This document shows positions 17,165-25,920 of a DNA stretch of 64,000 nt, piece by piece. Source of the stretch: Haloarchaeobius sp. HME9146 (GTDB lineage: Archaea; Halobacteriota; Halobacteria; Halobacteriales; Natrialbaceae); NCBI RefSeq assembly GCF_025399835.1, contig NZ_JAODVR010000002.1, forward strand, positions 124,001-188,000, given 5' to 3'. A program made the position numbers and the translations under genes. Each line of letters opens with the position of its first letter. The stretch's first letter is position 1. The notes under the pieces were generated by a model. That model was not told the DNA's origin. It saw nothing but the letters and a program-made list of their open reading frames with translations, and did no database searches.

Positions 17165-18265
17165 ATGACCGGGAGTTCGAACGAAGCGACACTGCGGTGT
17201 CTCACGCTCACCGGGACGCCCTACGAGCGTGGGGTCACGCACGGCGAGGCGTTCAGTGACGAGATCAGCCACAACCTCGATACCTACCTCGAGACGTTCA
17301 CCTACTGCGGTGTGGAGGAATCCGCTGTGTACGAGATGGCCGAGCAGTTCGTCGACGTCATCGCCACGGCAAACGAGAGCTATTACGAGGAGATGCAGGG
17401 AATCGCCGATGCGAGCGACTGCTCGCTGGTCGATATCACCGTGCTCAACGCACGGTACGAGGTTCTCTACGGGGCCTGGCACACGGAGGCAGCGGATCTC
17501 GCGGATGGCTGTACGGCTTTCGGTGCCCGTCCGGAGATTACGGCGAATGGGCACACCATCATCGGGCAGAACTGGGACTGGCTCGTTCCACTGTCGACGT
17601 TCGTGATGGAGCTTCGCCGAGACACGGCACCAGACATGCTCGTGATGACGGAAGCAGGTATCGTCGGTGGGAAAGTCGGCTTCAATGAGCACGGTATCGG
17701 GATGCTGCTGAACGGGCTGGTGACGGCCGACGACGGCGAGGAGCCGTTCAGGACACCCTACCACGTGCGGTTCCGTGAGGTCCTCGACTCGGCACGGTTC
17801 GACCACGCCATCGGGGCGCTGTTGACCGAGAACAGGGCCTGTTCGGCGAACGTCATCCTCGGGCACGCACAGGGAGAACTCATCGATCTGGAACTCGGAC
17901 CGACGACCGCGAACCACATCTTCCCGGACGACAGGACCCACCTGCTGACACACGCCAATCACCTCGAAGGGCCCGAGATGGAGAGTCGACTCGAGATCCG
18001 GAGTCCGGATACGCTCTGTCGCTCGAACCGGCTGCGACGGCTGCTTCTGCAGGAAGGGACGGAGCTCTCCGTCGAGGCGGCACAGGCGGTCCTGCAGGAC
18101 CACTTCGGGCGTCCGAAGAGCATCTGCCGCCACCCGGACGAGACCGAAGACGAACTGGACCGAACACAGACGAAGGGGAGTTTCGTCATCGACCTCACCG
18201 AACGGCGGTTCGTCGTGACCGATGGGCCGCCCTGTGAGCGGGAGTACGCCGAACTTCAGCTGTAG
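17165..18265 (+). CDS. C45-family autoproteolytic acyltransferase/amidohydrolase
   Basis: This 366-residue protein matches the acyl-CoA:6-aminopenicillanic-acid acyltransferase-like (peptidase C45) Ntn-hydrolase group. The predicted nucleophile is Cys116 in DGCTAFGARP, exposed by self-cleavage after Gly115, and the NGHTIIGQNWDW segment downstream is characteristic. The GTPYERGVTHGEAF start is typical of the family. Members cleave or transfer amide-linked acyl groups; physiological substrates in archaea are unknown. There is no signal peptide. TTTAAATA at 17134-17141 gives a leaderless start at this ATG rather than an upstream one. It sits among sugar enzymes, where N-deacylation of amino sugars is conceivable but unproven. 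Confidence 0.82.
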   Translation: MTGSSNEATLRCLTLTGTPYERGVTHGEAFSDEISHNLDTYLETFTYCGVEESAVYEMAEQFVDVIATANESYYEEMQGIADASDCSLVDITVLNARYEVLYGAWHTEAADLADGCTAFGARPEITANGHTIIGQNWDWLVPLSTFVMELRRDTAPDMLVMTEAGIVGGKVGFNEHGIGMLLNGLVTADDGEEPFRTPYHVRFREVLDSARFDHAIGALLTENRACSANVILGHAQGELIDLELGPTTANHIFPDDRTHLLTHANHLEGPEMESRLEIRSPDTLCRSNRLRRLLLQEGTELSVEAAQAVLQDHFGRPKSICRHPDETEDELDRTQTKGSFVIDLTERRFVVTDGPPCEREYAELQL

Positions 18266-18314
18266 ACGCGGTCGCGACCCGTACAGCTAAGGTCCCCCTT
18301 GCCACTCTGTATCC

Positions 18315-19274
18315 ATGGAGTATACGACACTCGGCTCCAGCGGACTGCACGTCTCGAAGCTCTGCTTTGGAACCTGGCGGTTCAATCAGGAGGCAGCCGA
18401 CGGGACGGTAGAGACGACCCGGGAACAGGCACACGAGCTGCTCGACACCTTCGAGGAGGCGGGCGGGAACTTCATCGACACCGCCAACGACTACGGCGAT
18501 GGCGAGTCCGAGCGCTGGATCGGCGAGTGGCTTGCCGAGCGCGACCGCGAGGACTACGTCGTCGCCTCGAAGGTGTTCTGGGCGCAGAACTCACGATTCT
18601 CGGAGAACCTCTCGCGGAAGAACATCCGTGCCGAGATAGAGGGCACGCTGGACCGCCTGGACACCGACTACATCGACGTGTACTATCTCCACCGGTTCGA
18701 CGACGACACGCCGGTCCGCGAGACGCTCCGGACGCTCGACCAGCTCGTCAAAGAGGGGAAGATACACTACATCGGCGCATCCGCGATGGCTGCATGGAAG
18801 CTCACCAAGGGGCTCTGGACCGCGGACGTCGAAGGACTGGAGGAGTTCGTCGTCACCCAGCCGCGGTTCAACGCGGCCGACCACCCCCGCGACTACCTAG
18901 ACGTCTGTGCCGACCAAGACCTCGCGGTGTGTTCCTATTCGCCGCTGCAGGCGGGTATCCTGACCGGGAAGTACTCCGGGAGCGAGAACCCGGACGGCTC
19001 GCGTGCCGACCTGAACGGCTGGGAGATGGAACTCTCGGACCGACAGGTTCGGGTCGTCTCTGCCATCGAGTCTGTCGCCGAGGAGACCGAGTCGTCGATG
19101 GCCCAGGTCGCCCTCCGGTGGCTCATCGACCAACGAGAGTTCACATGCGTCCCCATCTTCGGGGCCAGGACCGTCGAGCAGATGGAGGAGAACCTCGGTG
19201 CGGTCGAGGTCTCGCTCTCGGACGAGCAGTTCGACCGCATCACCGACGCCTACGGCGAGCCAGACGACGAGTAA
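18315..19274 (+). CDS. aldo/keto reductase
   Basis: The 319-residue protein has the AKR catalytic tetrad: Asp and Tyr in DTANDYGDGESE, Lys in VVASKVFW and His in VYYLHRFD. The C-terminal cofactor segment FGARTVEQMEENLGA is the usual NAD(P)-binding loop. It reduces or oxidises sugar or other aldehydes in the cytoplasm. It follows the C45 gene by 49 bp on the same strand and converges on the medium-chain dehydrogenase gene, with 18 bp between their ends. Confidence 0.92.
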   Translation: MEYTTLGSSGLHVSKLCFGTWRFNQEAADGTVETTREQAHELLDTFEEAGGNFIDTANDYGDGESERWIGEWLAERDREDYVVASKVFWAQNSRFSENLSRKNIRAEIEGTLDRLDTDYIDVYYLHRFDDDTPVRETLRTLDQLVKEGKIHYIGASAMAAWKLTKGLWTADVEGLEEFVVTQPRFNAADHPRDYLDVCADQDLAVCSYSPLQAGILTGKYSGSENPDGSRADLNGWEMELSDRQVRVVSAIESVAEETESSMAQVALRWLIDQREFTCVPIFGARTVEQMEENLGAVEVSLSDEQFDRITDAYGEPDDE

Positions 19275-19292
19275 GTCAGTCGGGGACCCGGC

Positions 19293-20258
19293 TCACCGGG
19301 ACGGGTCCAGCAGCAGTTTGATGTCCCGTTTCTCTCGCAGTCGCTCGAACGCCGTCTCCCACTCCGTCAGCGGGAGCGTATCAGTGATGATGTCGGAGAC
19401 GTGCAGGTCTCCCGCCTGAATCGCCTCGACGGCTGCCGGGAGCGTGTCGCTGTCACCGCCCCAGCGGCCGCGAATCTGGATGCTGTGGTAGGCGACCCGT
19501 CGCATGTCGATATTCCATGGGCCATCTCCGAGTGCGTTGCAGACGACTCGACCGCCCGGCGCGACGTGGTCGACGGCGGCCTCGATGGCTGGCGGCGCAC
19601 CGGACGTGTCGAACCACACGGTCGGCGGTTCAGCCTCGATGGCTGCCAGTGCTTCCTCGCCGAAGACGAAGGTCTCGTCGGCACCCATCGTTTCGGCGGT
19701 TGCTAACCGAACGTCGACGTCTGCGTCGGTTCCCAGGACGACCACCGACGACGCGCCGTCCATCTTGGCGATGTTCGCGACGAGGAGGCCGATGGGTCCC
19801 GGGCCGGATACGACGACCCGTTCACCTGTCTCCAGGCCCGCGGTCTCTCTGACCCACGTCATCGGGCCGATGACGGTCTCGTACTGGGTCGCCTCCGCGA
19901 AGCTGATGTCGTCCGGGAGTCGCCAGACGTTCGCCGCCGGGGCACGCACGTATCGTGCGAAGCCACCATCGGCCCCGACGCCCGGGAACGGGTTCCAGGG
20001 TCGGCGGTACCCTACCCGGTCCCCCACGTCGAACGTGTCCACGTTCTCACCGACCGCATCGACGATACCGCTGAACTCGTGGCCGAGGACGACAGGTGGG
20101 TCACAGGGGTGTGTTCCCGCTTCGATGTGTAGGTCGCTTCCACAGATACCACAGACCGCGACCTCGATTCTGATGTCGTCCGGGCCGATATCCGGAATCG
20201 GTACGTCACGGAGTTCGAGCGCGCCTTCGCCTGCTTCGGTCTTGACGAGTGCTTTCAT
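19293..20258 (-). CDS. medium-chain alcohol dehydrogenase lacking the structural zinc site
   Basis: The 321-residue protein starts MKALVKTEAGEG and has the catalytic-zinc ligands in CGICGSD (Cys37) and GHEFSG (His, Glu), plus the GPGPIGLLVA nucleotide loop. Threonine- or sorbitol-dehydrogenase-like members normally carry four Cys after GDRV for a structural zinc. Here that loop is shortened to GYRRPWNPFPGVGADGG with no Cys, which accounts for the short length. It should oxidise a polyol or sugar alcohol with NAD(P). A GAGG ribosome-site-like element is 8 bp from the ATG. Confidence 0.88.
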   Translation of the reverse strand: MKALVKTEAGEGALELRDVPIPDIGPDDIRIEVAVCGICGSDLHIEAGTHPCDPPVVLGHEFSGIVDAVGENVDTFDVGDRVGYRRPWNPFPGVGADGGFARYVRAPAANVWRLPDDISFAEATQYETVIGPMTWVRETAGLETGERVVVSGPGPIGLLVANIAKMDGASSVVVLGTDADVDVRLATAETMGADETFVFGEEALAAIEAEPPTVWFDTSGAPPAIEAAVDHVAPGGRVVCNALGDGPWNIDMRRVAYHSIQIRGRWGGDSDTLPAAVEAIQAGDLHVSDIITDTLPLTEWETAFERLREKRDIKLLLDPSR

Positions 20259-20474
20259 TAGTTGTCCTCTGGATACCGGTTACTCGCCCGGTTACGTGCT
20301 CCGAGAGTCGCAGACCGGTGACTTCTAGCTTCCGGCGGGCGCGGCGGAGGTACTTGCGAACCGCGTGGCGAGCCCCGGTCGGTGGGGCAGCGGTACGATT
20401 ATACCCTGGCTCGCTGTACTCTGCTCGATGCGGCATCCAGACCACTCCCCACCTATTCGGAGGTATCCGTCCAG

Positions 20475-21509
20475 ATGACGGACGAACCGACCCAACTCCA
20501 GGAATCGGCGTTCAGTACGCGACTCGAGCCACTCGGACGGATTCTGGAAGACCGGTACCACTACATCTGGGGCTGTTCACCGATCTATGGCCCTGACGGC
20601 ACGGTACACGTCTTCTACTCTCGCTGGCGACGCAAGCACGGGATGATCGGCTGGCTCATCGACTGCGAGATAGTGCATGCGGTCGCAGACCACCCCGCAG
20701 GCCCGTACCAGCTCGTCGACGACCCTGTCGTCCTCGCGGGGGCGGGCGGGGACAACTGGGACGGCGTCACCGTCCACAATCCGGAGGTCCACGAGGTGGA
20801 CGGCGGCTACGTGATGCTCTACGTCGGGAACAGCCTCGCGTACAGCCAGAACCTGGTCGAGCGGACGAAGATCGGGATGGCGTTCGCGGATTCGCTGGAC
20901 GGCCCGTGGACGCGACACCCCGACAATCCCATCATCGACCGGGGCGAGCGTGGCGAGTGGGACAGTGTCTCGGTGGACACGCCCTCGCTGCTCGCCCATC
21001 CCGATGGTCGGTACTTCATCTACTACCGGTCCTGGACGGGCCGCGACAGCGACGTCAGGAACGACACCATCGGCGTGGCAATCGCCGAGGACCTCCTTGG
21101 GCCATACGAGAAGCACCCCGAGAACCCCATCATCGACCCGCGGACTCTCACCGACCAGCGACCCGTCGGCGTCGAGGACCCGTGTGCCTTCGTGGAAGAC
21201 GGGACCATCCACCTGCTCACCCGAGACTTCGGCGTGCAGTCGGGGCGCTCCGGATTCAGCCCGTGTTCGGGGCTCCTGTTCAGCTCCGAGGATGGCATCG
21301 ACTTCGCGATGCCGCCCGAAATCGGCTACCACGAAGCCGAACGGTACTACGGGGAGGCCGAGAACGACCACGACCTGATTCGGTACGGACGGTTCGAGCG
21401 GCCGAAGGTCCTGATGGAGGACGGCCACCCGCGATACCTGTTCAATGCCATGCGGGGTGGCCCATTCGGGACCGCCACTGGCCACGTGTTCGAGGTCGAT
21501 TCGCCATGA
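20475..21509 (+). CDS. GH43/GH130-like five-bladed propeller glycosidase-family protein
   Basis: The 344-residue protein looks like a five-bladed beta-propeller of the GH43/GH68/GH130 type: repeated blade edges such as VHVFYSRW, GYVMLYVGNS, RYFIYYRSW and TIHLLTRDF alternate with D-P-N/P-E segments. Acidic candidates for catalysis include the Asp/Glu in HNPEVHEVDGG and VGVEDPCAFVEDG. The second ATG was chosen because a GGAGG at about 20459-20463 lies 10 bp before it; the first would add 31 non-family residues. No signal peptide is seen. Hydrolase and phosphorylase activity cannot be told apart here. Confidence 0.7.
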   Translation: MTDEPTQLQESAFSTRLEPLGRILEDRYHYIWGCSPIYGPDGTVHVFYSRWRRKHGMIGWLIDCEIVHAVADHPAGPYQLVDDPVVLAGAGGDNWDGVTVHNPEVHEVDGGYVMLYVGNSLAYSQNLVERTKIGMAFADSLDGPWTRHPDNPIIDRGERGEWDSVSVDTPSLLAHPDGRYFIYYRSWTGRDSDVRNDTIGVAIAEDLLGPYEKHPENPIIDPRTLTDQRPVGVEDPCAFVEDGTIHLLTRDFGVQSGRSGFSPCSGLLFSSEDGIDFAMPPEIGYHEAERYYGEAENDHDLIRYGRFERPKVLMEDGHPRYLFNAMRGGPFGTATGHVFEVDSP

Positions 21510-21533
21510 TTGGTGGAGAGTGATACATCGGCC

Positions 21534-22379
21534 ATGAAGATTCGAACGCTTCGCCCAGAGGACGTTCCAGCTGCGTTGGCGCTGTCGACACAGGCAGGCT
21601 GGAACCAGCTCGAAGCGGACTGGACCCGCCTGCTCGACCTGGCACCCGAACTCTGTTTCGCGGGTGTCGTCGACGGGGAACTGGTCGCGACGTCGACGCT
21701 TGTCTCGTACGACGAGGTGGGGTGGGTCGGGATGGTGCTCGTCGATGAGAGCCATCGCAGACAGGGATACGGGATGGAGATATTCCGTCAGGCTCTGGAC
21801 GCCGCAATCGAGGTGGGCCTCGAGGTGGTCGGCCTCGATGCGACAGACGCGGGCCGGGCGGTGTACCAGAACGTCCAGTTCGTCGACGTGGCCCCCATCA
21901 CACGGTGGCAGGGTGAACTCACCGTGCCACCGGCCACCGCGTCATCCGCGTTCGATGGAACCCCCCCTGTCGTGCGGGATCCACCAGTCGCTCGGCTTCG
22001 TGAACTCGACGAGCAGGCGTGCGGTGTCGACAGGGGCGACCTGTTGTCTCGGCTGCTGTCCGAGGAGGGAACGGTGGCGTTCCAGGCCGCGGACGACCGG
22101 GGGTACGCGATAGTTCGACCGGGTCGAACACACTGGCAGGTGGGACCGGTCATCGCGAGGGACGGGCAGACATTGGAGGCGTTGCTGGAAGCGGTGGCCG
22201 ACTCCCTCCCGGATCGACGCGTCATCGTCGACGTGCTCGGCGAGTCGGGATACGCGACGGAACTGGGTCGGTTCGGGCTGACCGAGCACCGGCACCTGAC
22301 GCGCATGACGCATCAGGCCTCGAACCCGGCGCTCATGGGTGATGCCGTCGTCGCGGCGGCCGGGTTCGAACTCGGGTGA
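21534..22379 (+). CDS. GNAT-family N-acetyltransferase with second GNAT-like domain
   Basis: The 281-residue protein has a full N-terminal GNAT domain (residues about 1-140; the acetyl-CoA loop is DESHRRQGYGMEIF). A C-terminal domain resembles the YitH/HolE-type acetyltransferase domain. It probably acetylates an amine on a small molecule or amino sugar. The ATG at 21534 was chosen over a TTG 24 bp upstream because the fold begins at MKIRTLRPED. It lies 24 bp after the propeller gene on the same strand, so the two may be cotranscribed. The substrate is unknown. Confidence 0.82.
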   Translation: MKIRTLRPEDVPAALALSTQAGWNQLEADWTRLLDLAPELCFAGVVDGELVATSTLVSYDEVGWVGMVLVDESHRRQGYGMEIFRQALDAAIEVGLEVVGLDATDAGRAVYQNVQFVDVAPITRWQGELTVPPATASSAFDGTPPVVRDPPVARLRELDEQACGVDRGDLLSRLLSEEGTVAFQAADDRGYAIVRPGRTHWQVGPVIARDGQTLEALLEAVADSLPDRRVIVDVLGESGYATELGRFGLTEHRHLTRMTHQASNPALMGDAVVAAAGFELG

Positions 22380-22455
22380 CGGCTCCAGACTGCCTCTTGA
22401 TTCCGCGGTTTCGGCCGCGCCAAACGCTAAGTAGCCACCCGACCTCCTCCGGGGT

Positions 22456-23838
22456 ATGACTGCAGCGACAGCCGATTCGCCGAACGTCATCGTCATCCAT
22501 CCCCACAACCTCGGGCGGTACCTCGGGTGTTACGGGAAACAGGTGGCGACCCCGAACATCGACGCGCTCGCGACCGAGAGCATCACGTTCGAGAACTACT
22601 TCTGCACCGCTGCGCACTGTTCGCCAGCACGCGGAAGCATGTGGACCGGCCGCTACCCGCACCGGAACGGCCTCATCGGGCTCGCCCATCTCGGCTGGAG
22701 CCTGCACGACGACGAGCGGACACTGGTCGACTTCCTCAACGACGAGAGCTACCGGACCTACCTCTTCGGCCTCCAGCACATCTGCGGGGACGCCGAGGAC
22801 GTTGGCTTCCAGCACGTCCAGGGGTCGACCCACGAGTTCAACGTCGACGAACCGGCCGAGACGGTCGCCGAGCGCGTCGAGGCGTTCCTCGAGAGCGACG
22901 AGGCGGACGACGACGACCCGTTCTTCGCCTCTGTCGGCTTCTCCGAGGTGCACCGCCAACCACTCGTCGAGCGCTGCCTGGACTGCGGCTGGACGTTCGA
23001 CCTGCCAGGGTATGGAGCCGACGACCCCGACGAGGTCGAGCCGCTCCCGTACCTTCCGGACCGACCGGGAATCCGCGAAGACCTCGCGCACTTCCACGGG
23101 ATGATACACGCGGTCGACGACGGGGTCGGTCGCATCGTGGATGCGCTCGACGAATCAGGGCTCGACGACGACACCATCCTGGTGTTCACGACCGACCACG
23201 GCATCGGCTTCCCGCGGGCGATGGGAACCTGCTACGACCCGGGCGTCGAGACGTTCCTCATCGTCCGGTGGCCCGGCACCACCACGCAGGGGGCCCGCGA
23301 TGACCACCTCCTCTCGCACGTCGACTTCCTGCCCACGATGCTGGACCTCGTGGGAGGGCAGGAACCGACCGACATCGACGGTCGGAGCTTCGCCCCGCTC
23401 GTCACTGATGAGGGCTCGTACGAGCCACGAGAACGGCTCTTCGTCGAGTTCACCTGGCACAGCAAGTACAATCCGATGCGGGCGGTGCGAACGAACCGCT
23501 ACAAGTACATCCGGAACTTCGGCGACGTACCGCTGGTGTATATTCCCGCCCCGCTGTTCTCTGCCGCCGCCGGCAAGGAGGTTCGCGAGGAGTTCTACGG
23601 CGAACAACGCCCGGAGGAGGAACTGTACGACCTGCAGGCGGACCCGAACGAGATGACGAACCTCGCCGACGACCCGGCCCACCAGGAGACGCTACAGGAA
23701 CTGCGTGGCGTGGTCGACGAGTGGATGGTCGAGACCGACGACCGGTTGCTGGAGGGCGACTGGCCGCCCTCGGCGAAGCAACTCGAACGCATCCAGAAGT
23801 CTCCCTGGGTACCCCGCGACGTCGACGAGTTCTGTTGA
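22456..23838 (+). CDS. sulfatase (formylglycine type, SGSH-like)
   Basis: The 460-residue protein has the sulfatase activation motif C55-S-P-A-R59, whose Cys must be converted to formylglycine, followed by GSMWTGRYPHRNGL. The metal-binding TDHG segment (FTTDHGIGFPR) is present. The first metal motif, normally two Asp, reads HPHNLGRYLGCYG, as in N-sulfoglucosamine sulfohydrolase-like sulfatases (which usually have H-x-H-D); here the Asp is Asn. No signal peptide is seen, so it acts on imported substrate. A TATA-like CTAAGTA near 22430 is 26 bp before the ATG. No formylglycine-generating enzyme gene is in the window. Confidence 0.88.
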   Translation: MTAATADSPNVIVIHPHNLGRYLGCYGKQVATPNIDALATESITFENYFCTAAHCSPARGSMWTGRYPHRNGLIGLAHLGWSLHDDERTLVDFLNDESYRTYLFGLQHICGDAEDVGFQHVQGSTHEFNVDEPAETVAERVEAFLESDEADDDDPFFASVGFSEVHRQPLVERCLDCGWTFDLPGYGADDPDEVEPLPYLPDRPGIREDLAHFHGMIHAVDDGVGRIVDALDESGLDDDTILVFTTDHGIGFPRAMGTCYDPGVETFLIVRWPGTTTQGARDDHLLSHVDFLPTMLDLVGGQEPTDIDGRSFAPLVTDEGSYEPRERLFVEFTWHSKYNPMRAVRTNRYKYIRNFGDVPLVYIPAPLFSAAAGKEVREEFYGEQRPEEELYDLQADPNEMTNLADDPAHQETLQELRGVVDEWMVETDDRLLEGDWPPSAKQLERIQKSPWVPRDVDEFC

Positions 23839-23856
23839 GTCGGCGCTGCCGACCCG

Positions 23857-24663
23857 TCACTCCCCGCGGGTGTACTCGTGGACCGCCCGGAGAATCGTTT
23901 CGAGTTCGTCACCGAGGAGCTCCGCGATGACCTCACCTTTCTCGGCGGACGCGAGTTCCGGCGCGCCGATGGCACCGCACTCGGAGTACTCATCGAACCC
24001 GCGGTAGGACGCGAGTGGGCCACCGGCGAACATGTCCGAGGGGCCGTGGTCGTACTCGGTCTCCCACGAGGTCGCCTCGAAGCGGTCCTCGTGGACGAGG
24101 TCGGGGTAGAGGTACTGCATGAGCGAGGTCTCGAACTCGCCACCGTGGGCCATGCCCCCGAGGTCGCTCTCCCTGATGTCGTCGATGAACGACCCGGCGA
24201 GCTGGAAGTAGGTGAGGCCCAGGACCTCGGTCTCCGGGTGGGCGACGCCGATGGTCGAGACGGCACCGTTGACCAGCGCGATGTTTCCGCCGTGGCCGTT
24301 CAACAGGAGTATCGCGTCGAAGCCGTTCTCGAGCGCCGAATCGGCGACCGATTCGAGCAGGCCCAGCAAGCCCTCGAATGTCGTCGTGATGGTCCCACCG
24401 AACGAGAGATGATGTGGGGAGTAGCCCGACCAGACTGGGGGCGTCACGAGAATCGGGACGTCTCCCTCGACACGGTCAGCACCGAGGTTCGCGACCGCGT
24501 CGACGAGCAGCGTATCGGTCGCGACCGGCAGATGATGGCCGTGCTGTTCGATGCTGCCGACGGGGACGATGAGGATCGAACCCGCGGATTCGGCCGTTTC
24601 GAGGACTTCCGGGTAGGTGCGGGCTGCCCAGCTGTGACTGGACTCGAGTGAGTCGAACGCCAT
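23857..24663 (-). CDS. creatininase-family amidohydrolase
   Basis: The 268-residue protein carries the creatininase metal motifs: VGSIEQHGHHLPVATD (Glu, His and Asp ligands), NGHGGN and HGGEFETS. The family includes creatinine and formamide hydrolases, and enzymes that open cyclic keto-inositols or cofactor precursors. The cytoplasmic metal enzyme probably opens a cyclic amide or ketone ring. GTTAAG (24687-24692 on this strand) is 26 bp before the ATG. It converges with the sulfatase gene and diverges from the TIM-barrel gene. Confidence 0.9.
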   Translation of the reverse strand: MAFDSLESSHSWAARTYPEVLETAESAGSILIVPVGSIEQHGHHLPVATDTLLVDAVANLGADRVEGDVPILVTPPVWSGYSPHHLSFGGTITTTFEGLLGLLESVADSALENGFDAILLLNGHGGNIALVNGAVSTIGVAHPETEVLGLTYFQLAGSFIDDIRESDLGGMAHGGEFETSLMQYLYPDLVHEDRFEATSWETEYDHGPSDMFAGGPLASYRGFDEYSECGAIGAPELASAEKGEVIAELLGDELETILRAVHEYTRGE

Positions 24664-24686
24664 GCGGCAAGAGGGGTGCGGGTCGA

Positions 24687-24715
24687 CTTAACCGTTGGCC
24701 CCCGTACGTTTATGC
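24687..24715. promoter_or_regulatory. divergent TATA boxes
   Basis: GTTAAG (24687-24692, minus strand) lies 26 bp before the creatininase-family ATG. GTTTATGC (24708-24715, plus strand) lies 27 bp before the ATG at 24739. This second box decides that gene's start, because the two upstream in-frame ATGs fall on or before the box. Confidence 0.65.
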
Positions 24716-24738
24716 GCTACCGAATCAATCTCTGGACA

Positions 24739-25896
24739 ATGCCAGCCGTCTGGACGTATCCATGGAACCTCTACGCCGAGGGTCCTGACGACGCATTCGC
24801 CACGCTCCGAGAGCACGGTATCGACACGGTCAACCTCGCCACCAGCTATCACTCCGTTCGGTCGCTGAACCCGCGGACACCCGACCACCTGTTCGTCGAA
24901 CGGCCCGGTGGGCTGTACTTCGACCCCGGTGATGCGTTCGCCGAGGTTCCAATCACCCCGCGCGTGGACGATGGAGCCGGCGTCGCCGACCAGCTCGCCG
25001 ACCTCTGTACTCGCGCCAAGGCCGAGAACATCACCGTGAACGCCTGGACCGTCTGCCTGCACAACTCGCGCCTCGGTGCGGAGAACCCCGATTTCCGGAT
25101 AGAGAGTGCCTTCGGCGATGCGCACGACCACTCGCTCTGTCCATCGCACCCGGCGGTTCGAGCTTACTTCGCGGCTCTCACGGGCGCGATCGCCACCTAT
25201 GATATCGGCGAGATACAGCTCGAATCCGTCGGCTTTCCGGGCGTCTTCCACGGCCACAGTGACACCTTCGGCCACGACAAGCGGTCCGTCCTGACGAGCA
25301 CGACGGAGGAGGTCCTCCTCTCGCAATGTTTCTGTGCGGGCTGTCGCGAGACTGCGACGGACCTCGATATGGGCGCGGCACAGACGCTCGTCAGAGAGCT
25401 GGTGACCGAGGCGATGGCGAGCCCGCACGACGGGCTGCCATCACTGGAGGCCCTGACTGTCGAGTACCCGCTCCTCGACGACCTCTTCTCCTTCCGTGCG
25501 TCTGTCGTCACGGAGTTGGTCGAAGCCATCGCCGACGCCGCGGGCGACGTGCCGGTGAACTACTACGTCGGTGAAGCGTTCGGGTTCGACGTGGCGGACC
25601 TCTGGCCGACCGGCGTCCGACTCACCGAGCTCGCAGGGCACGTCGACCGCTTCACCGCCCTCTGTTACGTCTCTGACCCCACGGTAGCCAGGCGCCGACT
25701 CGCCAGCGTTCAGGCAGTCGTCGACGAACCGGTCGACGTCGGGCTGACGCTGGACCCCGAGGCCGTCCCCGACGCTGACACACTGGCAACTCTGGTCGAG
25801 GCTGTCCGAGCCGAGACAGACGGTGACGTGTTCGTCTACCATCACGGGCTCGCGAGCGACGCACAGCTGGAGTGGATTGCCGACGCGTTCAGGTGA
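24739..25896 (+). CDS. uncharacterised TIM-barrel, glycosidase-like protein
   Basis: I do not recognise a close family for this 385-residue acidic protein. It begins MPAVWTYPWNLYAEGPDDAF and alternates helices and strands like a TIM barrel. Segments such as DTVNLATSYHSVRSL, ITVNAWTVCLHNSR and IGEIQLESVGFPG resemble the putative glycosyl-hydrolase-like (family 10-like) barrels. A CFCAGCRE cluster at about residue 220 could bind zinc. There is no signal peptide. It is flanked by sulfatase, creatininase-family and CBM-like genes, so a carbohydrate substrate is likely but unproven. Confidence 0.6.
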   Translation: MPAVWTYPWNLYAEGPDDAFATLREHGIDTVNLATSYHSVRSLNPRTPDHLFVERPGGLYFDPGDAFAEVPITPRVDDGAGVADQLADLCTRAKAENITVNAWTVCLHNSRLGAENPDFRIESAFGDAHDHSLCPSHPAVRAYFAALTGAIATYDIGEIQLESVGFPGVFHGHSDTFGHDKRSVLTSTTEEVLLSQCFCAGCRETATDLDMGAAQTLVRELVTEAMASPHDGLPSLEALTVEYPLLDDLFSFRASVVTELVEAIADAAGDVPVNYYVGEAFGFDVADLWPTGVRLTELAGHVDRFTALCYVSDPTVARRRLASVQAVVDEPVDVGLTLDPEAVPDADTLATLVEAVRAETDGDVFVYHHGLASDAQLEWIADAFR

Positions 25897-25920
25897 TGAA
25901 CCGACCGGGAGAGCGGGTTT

